Assembly (NCBI RefSeq): GCF_910592395.1
Contig: NC_088311.1
Coordinates: forward strand, 14,388,501-14,452,500
DNA length: 64,000 nt
Direction: 5' to 3'
DNA from: Lineus longissimus
Taxonomy: Eukaryota > Nemertea > Pilidiophora > Heteronemertea > Lineidae
How positions within the stretch are numbered: position 1 is the first letter of the stretch; every line of letters begins with the position of its first letter. The notes below the pieces were generated by a model. The model was given only the letters and a program-made list of their open reading frames with translations, ran no database searches and had not been told where the DNA came from. This document shows, in pieces, positions 57,393 to 64,000 of the stretch. A program made the translations under genes and the position numbers.

Positions 57393-57851
57393 TTACTTAG
57401 CAGCTTTAACAGCTTTTACACCTTCTATTAAACCATAAATTATGGAGCTAACAACAACAATCACTAGAATGACTAGATGTTCGGCCATGAATCCAACAAC
57501 TGCACCAACTGTTTTCAGGAGAAATGAGACAATAGAACCGATGATTCCAGGTAAAGCCGCAGCTGATTTCTTGGCCAGTTCTTTTAGCCATTCAGCAAAC
57601 TTCTTTAGTCCTTCTTTCACTTTATCTGGAATTGATGGTGGTTTATCCGGAGTTGGTGGAGTAGGAGTTGGAGGTCCTGGTTTAGGTATAGCTATCAAAG
57701 CATTACTGATACCAAGACCTAAAGTGGTCAGTATCATTGTCACTGCAGTGACTATTGCAGAAATTGTAAGGCCTTCAACCTTAAAAAGTAACTTGATTCT
57801 GTCCTTGAGTGGAATCTTTGAATCTGGTTTCTTCAAGACATCAGTGATCAA
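57393..57851 (-). CDS. 206-aa-family amphipathic membrane protein (Polinton C)
   Basis: Open for 152 residues from a Met equal to an internal position in the B protein. It keeps the VLKKPDSKIPLKDRIKLLF segment, a membrane helix, a Pro-rich spacer (PGPPTPTPPTPDKPP), the KELAKKSAAALPGIIGSIVS signature and the last helices. The N-terminal coiled coil is in shifted frames upstream. It lies seven bases or fewer from the capsid start. Confidence 0.6.
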   Translation of the reverse strand: MITDVLKKPDSKIPLKDRIKLLFKVEGLTISAIVTAVTMILTTLGLGISNALIAIPKPGPPTPTPPTPDKPPSIPDKVKEGLKKFAEWLKELAKKSAAALPGIIGSIVSFLLKTVGAVVGFMAEHLVILVIVVVSSIIYGLIEGVKAVKAAK

Positions 57852-59124
57852 ACGTTTCAGTCTTTTTGCACCGCTTTCAGCTTCTCTGTCTGATTCAAAT
57901 ACCTTGCCACGTTATCTATTCAGTTCACTCTATCAATTTCTATTCTTAGCTCTACCTGTTCTCCTCTTAGATCACCCTTTTCGTTAGCATCTTCTTCTAC
58001 AGAGTTAATGAAGTCTCTTTGTAGATTTCTATGTTTTTCTTCTAGGTTAACATATTCTCTTGTTAGATTGCTAAGTTCTTCTTCTAGGCTTTCTATTTTC
58101 ATATTGAGCATATCTCTCTCCATCTTAACTGCTGCAAAATCATCCCCACCGTGTATTAACCCTATAATTTCTCCCAAAGCGTGTTCTGTAAAACCTAATG
58201 CCCTTAATTCTTGATCAGTAGCATCTATGATTTTATCTATGGGTTTAGGTGAAGTGATAATCTCATCAATTACTGCCTGTGTTTCAGGGGATACAGATTT
58301 ATGCCCCCCTCCTGGTGGAGTTGCCTCTGGTGGGCCTGATGAATAACCTTCCATGTTAGTCATTTGAATTGCCTCTGTTGGCCTTGATTCTGGGACAGGT
58401 TCAATCATACCTTCTCATTCATTAACAAAATTAGTACCAAACTTACTCTTTAAAACTGATTTAGCAAAGAAAGCATCATTCTCTTTAGTTAAAGGAATTA
58501 ACTTGGAAACGGTTCCATCCTTATTACGATAGTTAAAAAAAATTTCATTTTCAAATTTATTTTTTATCAAATTAACTTCTTACTTTGATTTCGGATTGTA
58601 ATAAAGTTTGTTTTCATTGTAACAAATGTGTGGTGCAAGATTACTCAATTTGTTCTTGTCATAATTCCTTTTTTTTACCCAATACTTCACACAGTTTATT
58701 TGCTTTACTCAATGCTTTATCAAGTTTATCCTCTACTTCAGTGTAATTTAACTCCTTTCCCATCAATTCAGGGACAATACTTCTTACTCTTTCTGGTTCT
58801 GACATTGGGATATCTAGTGCATAGAATGACCTATTTTCAGTTAAGGTATCACTATTTGCGTTGTAAGTTGCTCCTTAATTAAATGTAGGGTTAATTAATG
58901 ATGTTTCAGCAGTTCTACCACTATTTGGGTTGTAAGTTGATAATTCATTAAGTGATGAGCTACTTGATGATGATTCATCAGTTCCACTATCTGTTTTGTA
59001 AGTTGTGTCAGAACTTGATTCTGAGCTACTTAATGGTGATGTTTCAGTAGAAGAACTACTGTTAATTCTGAAAATTGATGATCACTCAACTCAACCATTT
59101 GAAGATCTTCTGCTCCTTCAGCCA
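57852..59124 (-). pseudogene. 285-aa-family acidic protein (Polinton C)
   Basis: The start MAEGAEDLQM (about 59124) is followed by many stops and shifts. Ser/Thr/Glu-rich repeats at 58900-59060 are degraded. A 162-codon frame (58408-57920) preserves SPETQAVIDEIITSPKPIDK, IDATDQELRALGFTEHALGE and a long charged coiled coil. Clearly a dead copy of the 285-aa gene, with a longer coiled-coil tail than B. Confidence 0.7.
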
Positions 59125-59125
59125 T

Positions 59126-60508
59126 TTACTTTACAGTAATAAGAATTAAACTGCCAACAACAGCATAGAGTAAACACTTGATTGTTTCATGGGTATCATC
59201 AGTCTTATTGGTCACATCAGTATTACTGGACACATCAGTCTTACTGGACACATCAGTCTTACTTGGCACATCAGGCCTACCGGTTGCAGCAGTCTTACTT
59301 GTTACAGCAGTCTTACTTGTCACATCTTTTGGTGTAGTGATATTAGCCTTAACCCTTATCTTCTTAGCAGTTTGACCTTGCATCAATGGAGGAGGCAAGG
59401 TCTTTTCATTGTTAATGTCATTCTTACCAGGCTTCAAATGTTTAGTTGCTATCAGGATATCGTTGTCGTAATTCTCGATCTTACCGATCTTGAGTACCAT
59501 GTCAGACCCTATGATGTACAGGCCTGGGGCAATTACATAGTCTAATCGTGTGTGAGTGTCCGACAGTGCTTTCTGGTATCTAGCAATTGAGGTAGGGATA
59601 TCCACATGCTGTTCAATTGAATCACTTAGAAGTTTGATGAATTCCTTATGTGCGTCTAACTCTGTTCCTGGCTGTCCAGTAATCGGGGTTCTAGTGAGGG
59701 CCTGTGATCCCAGTATGCAGTAAACATAGGTTCTGATGGAATCATTCAATCTTTCTATCCCTGGATTCGAGAAACCTGAGGACTTAAGAGTCATGAATTG
59801 TTGGTATGTTTGGCATGGTTTCTGTTCTATCACATCAAATACATTCTTGTGTTATTCGACGTGCTACTTGATGAAAGTATCTGGATATTTGAAATTAGAC
59901 ATCCCAGCATCCCAATCAGATTTAAACATTGGTGGCATTCTATTCTCGTGAACTTGCATTAAAAAGAAATTGATTTTCGAATCATTGATGTAGTAGCCAG
60001 GATCAATTATGTTTGGGTTGTAATCCGGTACACTCCAGGAAGTCCATCCGTAATTGTTTGCAAACACTGAAAAATCATACTCGTCTTTTAAGCCAAACTC
60101 ACTTAGTAACTCGCCTAGTTTCCTACGGTTAATGTTATTGTTTGTTTCGTTGAAATTGTTTTCTCCCAAAATGGGGATATCAAGGTTCTTCATAATTTTT
60201 CTGATTTGATAGTAAGTGTGGAACCTGTAAAATGATCTGATCATTTGATTGCTGCTGTTCAGGCGCTCGAGTGAAATGCCACATCCAGTTGTCGCGAACC
60301 AGACGGCCATGTTAAACTGATTCTGGTAGAACTTCAGTGGGTTTTTTTCAAGTCTAAGACAATCATATCTGTTTTTCAATTTTAAAAACCCTGGCGTGAT
60401 ATCACTTTCTAGTACTTTGAAAAAGCTGTAAGCAGTAACATAGACATCAAAGTGATAGAAATCAAATGTAATGTTATCCTTATGCTTCGTTGCCAATGGG
60501 TAATACAT
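59126..60508 (-). pseudogene. 489-aa-family tail-anchored protein (Polinton C)
   Basis: Two open pieces (60508-59864 and 59833-59126) cover almost the whole protein except the N-terminal 20 residues. Two in-frame stops near 59850 separate them. QFNMAVWFATTGCGIS, NNINRRKLGELLSEFGLKDE, WSVPDYNPNIIDPGYYINDS, RLDYVIAPGLYIIGSDMVL and the final membrane helix are kept. The stalk has TSKTAV / SSKTDV-type repeats of 8 residues, longer than in B, and no mini-palindrome. Confidence 0.85.
59205..59320. repeat. 24-bp-type tandem repeats in the stalk region
   Basis: About five degenerate units of (A/T)CATCAGT(A/C)TTACTGGACAC code for repeated TSKTDVS-like stalk residues in the Polinton C tail-anchored protein. 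Confidence 0.7.
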
Positions 60509-60519
60509 TTATCTTACTT

Positions 60520-60602
60520 GAATTTTGGTTAGGCCAAAAGTTAGCAGATGGCAGCACTGTTCACTTATTTGGTTAGGCCAAATTTTAGCAGATGGCAGCA
60601 CT
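60520..60602 (+). repeat. direct repeat of about 35 bp
   Basis: TTGGTTAGGCCAAAAGTTAG and the following AGATGGCAGCACTG recur at about 60570-60602. Near the Polinton C edge; it may be a remnant of a repeat border. Confidence 0.7.
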
Positions 60603-61083
60603 GGAGCAATTACTGTTAAAACTGTTAAGTAGGCATAACTGTCATTGCACTAGTAGAAAGGTTCAATAGCCGAGTGGATAAAGCATGGAGCTTCCATACC
60701 TGAGGTTAGGTGTTGGCGTGGGTTCGTTTCCCGGTTAAGGCAACATATGAAGATGGGTTTTAGTTGTGGATAATGGAGTGGGTGTAAACTTATCACAGTG
60801 GGATAAGTCAGTAATAGGGAAAAATTTTAATGTAACAAAGTCAGTAATAGGGAACCTTGTCATTTTATCCATGTTACGTATTTTGGTAGGTTTTGGCATG
60901 ATGACATCAGCTTACCCCCTGTGTTTACAGAAATTATCCATGTTGGGTTTTTGGTAGTGTTTGTGGTGTAAAACTTAGTTTTCTTCCCAAATTTCCATGA
61001 ATAATGATGACAACGAAGTTTTTTCCCCAGGTTTCCAGGAATAGTCGTAGATAGTCGTACATGAGGTTCCCTATTACTGTCTA
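60603..61083. other. intergenic stretch with SINE-like material
   Basis: Contains a tRNA-like head (60663-60750) and the motif GTCAGTAATAGGGAA at 60807 and 60838, with an inverted copy near 61064. This may be a SINE or small transposon. No protein-coding gene. Confidence 0.4.
60663..60750 (+). ncRNA. tRNA-derived element with A- and B-box-like motifs
   Basis: TAGCCGAGTGGATAAAGC resembles the internal A box and GGGTTCGTTTCCCGG the B box, spaced as in a long-variable-arm tRNA. A 5-bp anticodon stem with a 7-base loop cannot be formed cleanly, so it is not a sound tRNA gene. A tRNA-derived SINE head or tRNA pseudogene is more likely. Confidence 0.4.
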
Positions 61084-62655
61084 CTACAAGGTTGTGCAAC
61101 CTTTGTTGCACATTCCTGTACACAGCTCGCTGGACAGGATGTTTTGGCCTGCTTGATTTTGGACCATTTGAACATGTGTCAGAGCCTCCTCTCGCTTTAG
61201 GACCTCGAGAAATTTCCAGAAATTAGGGTGGTATGCCCCGACATCAGACAGAAACTGCCGGTGCCAGCCTTCCACGTGGTTGTTGGTTCTCGGTAGGTTG
61301 TCAAGTGTGCGCTGATGCATATTCAACATTGGTATGGGAAAGTGGGGATTTCTTCTGCCATTGCCATTATCTCGCTCTTCTCCAATGTATGTAGCTTCGA
61401 AATACTGCAGAATAGGAAGAGCATTATCTGGGAGATAATCCTGCAATCCATTGAAACCAGCAATAACATCATCTTCAGGGAGGAATGCAAAGGAAGGAAT
61501 CACACGGAGTTGTAACGCAAACTCTGCATCTGCCTGGTAAGCATTGGCCAATCCTCGGGCTTGAACCTGAAAAAAAATGACATTTCGTACACAACTTTGG
61601 CAAGCAATAAGGGCAAGCAAAATATTTTTAGATTATCGCCCATGGCAATTGTCGGGGCCGCCGGTTAAAAGTTTTAATATTTTATAGAATCGTGGTAAAT
61701 CCGTAAACAATTGCTTTGACTGATAAGTGACGAGTTGAAGAACCTGGAGAATAAAATATACCGGGTACGATTATCAAAAATCAATTAGAAAAAGAATTTG
61801 GGAGGTCATATGACAGACGTTCCAATTTTTGGAATGTTCCAATTTCTTTTGGAACGGCCAAGCATACTGAAATTGGTATGTCTGATTTATTTTGAACTAA
61901 CCAAAATTTCAGGTTTCCCCCCTACTTTGGCATATTTACCTGACGATATACATTTTGAGTCATGTGAAAGAAGCATCCTTTCACCTCCACGTCGGGGAAC
62001 ACGTCCAGTATGGCATTTATGGCTGCCCGTTCGAAGTCAATGAGCACTTCTGTCGGCTGGTGGCCGTTCACCCCACCTGCGATGGCCGACACTTCTTAAA
62101 AACACGCGCATAGGTATCCTGTCTCTTATTGGTGATGAGCGCGTACACACTAGGGAAAACACTTCCATTAGCTGTTAAACTGTGAATGGTGTACAGTTGG
62201 AAAAAGACTTCTGGAACTACTGTTCCGTCGGCAAACCAGCAGAAATCAGACGTTGCAAGGCATTGTTGCCCATCTTCACCCATATAAATGAGTATTCTGT
62301 CAGCTTGTCCTTCACCATTATCAAACCGTAAAAAGATACCATCTCTAGCTGTCATTTGGTACTGTCTGGGGATAATAACATCTGCAGCACTGGCCGGGAC
62401 AGGAGGTTGGTTTCCAGCACGCTGTCTGTTTCGTCGGATATTTCTGCGGACGTTTGTTATGGGTGTCATAGCTCAAGCGGCTGCATCACTCATGTTTTGC
62501 ATTCCTGCTGTAATTATCTGTTGTGGGGTTTCTTCTGTTTCTTCCGCTCTCTGTTTCATATTGCTCCTCACTGTCAGCATTTCAACTCGAGCAGCATCTC
62601 CAGCATGTGTATGGTCGTTCACCCTCTGCACAACCTGGTTGTTCATGATGTGCAA
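61084..62655 (-). pseudogene. MULE transposase (FLYWCH/MULE-type), with intron, stop and frameshift
   Basis: From the 5' side: an N-terminal frame (62655-62473) with EMLTVRSNMKQRAEETEETP, then TGA at about 62473 in phase, then VRRNIRRNRQ and the catalytic start FLRFDNGEGQADRILIYMGE, CWFADGTVVPEVFFQLYTIH and VFPSVYALITNK. After a one-base shift near 62095 comes VLIDFERAAINAILDVFPDV. An intron (about 61572-61935) has GTAAAT and a TTTTTTCAG acceptor. The last exon has LPEDDVIAGFNGLQDYLP and LPRTNNHVEGWHRQFLSDVG. This is the MULE domain. The lesions make it a pseudogene. It could be related to the source of the 75-1005 MITE. Confidence 0.8.
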
Positions 62656-62848
62656 CTTTGCTTTGCACTAACTTCGTCGTCTTTGCTCACATTCCCAACT
62701 TTCCTTCCTCTCGCTTAAATCTTTTTGCTCAACATAACAGAAACCTTCAAAGAGAAGCTTCCTCCCTCCATGACTAGTTGCTATAAACTCCATGACTTAT
62801 TGACACATGCAGAACTGTACTAGTACAAGCTCTAGGGTCGGTCACATG

Positions 62849-63976
62849 TACACTCATGGTCAAAAGTAAATGGACGTCAGTTTGTCTTGAATGTCTCAAA
62901 AACTAGGCTGAGCAGACACATTCACCTAACACCGATTGTAGCAAATGATCTTGGGTATTAAATAATGCTAAAATTTTAAAAATCTGTTTAGTTTTGCCTT
63001 TGATAGGAGAAATTTGGTAAATGTCTCTTTTTCACTACTTCTTTATTAGCAGGAATTCCCCAATAAAAATTACATCCTCCTGTTCGACTCATAAAGGCCT
63101 TTCATAATATATCCAGTTTTTGAAATAATTCAAACTAGAAATGTGGTTTTTGGTCACTTTTACGGTAATGATTTGGATCATGCTTGACACATCTACGACA
63201 TGGTCCCTCCTTATCTATTGAACAGACCTTTTGAGTGAATGAGTGGGCATTGTGTTTTTCATGGCAGGGTGGTCAACATACCTTTTACAAAAGGTGGACA
63301 TTATTATCTAAATTTGAATATTGACAGGCCTATTCAATTATTATTGTGGTGGGTTGTTGATCAATTTGAATGCTTTTAAGAAGTGACTTGTGGTCATGTA
63401 GGCCACTTCATGTCACTTGAATAATTGTGTTGGGATTCCGAGATTAGTAATCTGACCAGTTAACTAAAATGACAACCATGTAACGCAATTGGTAATAGAC
63501 CTGACCATAATCGTTGGGCTTGTGCCTAGTCATTGTGAAACAGACATATCACAATACAAGACAATTGGCATTCATTCACAACCACTTCACTTCATTTGGA
63601 GTTGACAGTGGTTTAATGGGACTATGTCTAAGGTGTCTCCAGTGGGGTAAAAATCATTACCGTAAAAGTGACCAAAAACCACATTTCTAGTTTGAATTAT
63701 TTCAAAAACTGGATATATTATGAAAGGCCTTCATGAGTCGAACATGAGGATGTACTTTTTATTGGGGAATTTCTGCTAATAAAGAAGTAGTGAAAAAGAG
63801 ACGTTTACCAAATTTCTCCTATCAAAGGCAACACTGAACAGATTTTTAAAATTTTAGCATTATTCAATAGCCAAGATCATTTGCTACAATAGGTGTTAGG
63901 TGAATGTGTCTGCTTAGCCTAGTTTTTGAGAAATTCAAGAAAAACTGGTGTCCATTTACTTTTGACCATGAGTGTA
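62849..63976. mobile_element. non-autonomous Tc1/mariner-like element with long inverted repeats
   Basis: The element is 62851-63974 with TA flanks (62849-62850, 63975-63976). Inverted repeats of about 324 bp lie at 62851-63174 and 63651-63974, beginning CACTCATGGTCAAAAGTAAA. The ends resemble Tc1-type termini. The central 480 bp hold no transposase. Confidence 0.85.
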
Positions 63977-64000
63977 CATGTACTAAAAATAGATTCACAG

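Larger units (their letters stand above)
55949..60508 (-). mobile_element. Polinton C, decayed partial Polinton
   Basis: On the minus strand the gene order is tail-anchored protein, acidic protein, amphipathic membrane protein, major capsid, 78-aa protein. This is the same order as in Polinton A. Polymerase, integrase and ATPase are absent. Several genes carry stops and deletions. Sequence is closer to Polinton B than A at many places. No mini-palindromes occur in it. Ends are not defined. Confidence 0.8.

Noticed and set aside
28000-60000. Bacterial or phage origin for the window
   Set aside because: Introns, a chromodomain integrase, P2X7-type exons, LINE and BEL elements all show a metazoan genome.
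60663-60750. Functional tRNA gene
   Set aside because: A- and B-box-like motifs exist, but anticodon and acceptor stems do not pair properly.

Overview
The window is metazoan nuclear DNA, most likely from an aquatic invertebrate. I infer this from intron-containing host-type exons, a gene with a P2X7-type C-terminal domain, a CR1/jockey-like LINE, a BEL/Pao LTR element, MULE, PIF/Harbinger and Tc1/mariner-like DNA transposons, and three copies of one Polinton/Maverick (adintovirus-like) family. I see no ordinary housekeeping gene. The species cannot be named from this sequence.

Layout. 75-1005: Mutator-like MITE with a 9-bp target duplication. About 1.4-17.7 kb: Polinton A, heavily decayed (polymerase, small protein, penton-like protein, tail-anchored protein, coiled-coil proteins, capsid, ATPase), split by a 1.6-kb DNA transposon (7960-9547) and a nearly intact LINE (12.2-17.0 kb). 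17.9-28.4 kb: exons of a transposase-derived gene, interrupted by a Harbinger element (19171-20577), a transposon carrying a PIN-nuclease-like gene (21344-24892) and an LTR-like insertion (about 25.55-27.09 kb). 28.7-29.1 and 55.4-55.7 kb: two exons of one P2X7-C-domain gene, split by Polinton B. 29101-55003: Polinton B, with 211-bp terminal inverted repeats and an exact 6-bp duplication GCAGTG, carrying a young BEL/Pao element (32066-38774). 55.9-60.5 kb: Polinton C, a decayed fragment. 61.1-62.7 kb: MULE transposase pseudogene. 62851-63974: Tc1/mariner-like non-autonomous element.

Polinton B without the BEL element is about 19.2 kb. From the left it encodes major capsid, a small membrane protein, penton-like protein, a conserved membrane protein, packaging ATPase (minus), integrase with chromodomain, HNH nuclease-like protein, two further small proteins, protein-primed DNA polymerase B (minus), a second penton-like protein, then six minus-strand genes ending in a tail-anchored structural-type protein. 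Integration, replication, packaging and capsid functions are all present. I found no adenain-like protease. Several genes carry single lesions, so this copy looks recently inactivated or has base errors.

The most unusual feature is a short palindromic repeat, about 30 bp, made of two 4-bp-stem hairpins with 3-nt loops (GARC-NNN-GYTC, spacer TCN, GGAC-NNN-GTCC). About 34 units lie at about 20 loci, all within Polinton B. Many sit inside reading frames, in either orientation and in at least three forward frames, without breaking them. The hairpin stems covary. Comparing B with the homologous gene in A shows an apparently empty site and a filled site flanked by GAAT. This looks like an undescribed, protein-tolerated mobile mini-palindrome in a eukaryotic virus-like transposon, comparable in concept to Rickettsia palindromic elements.
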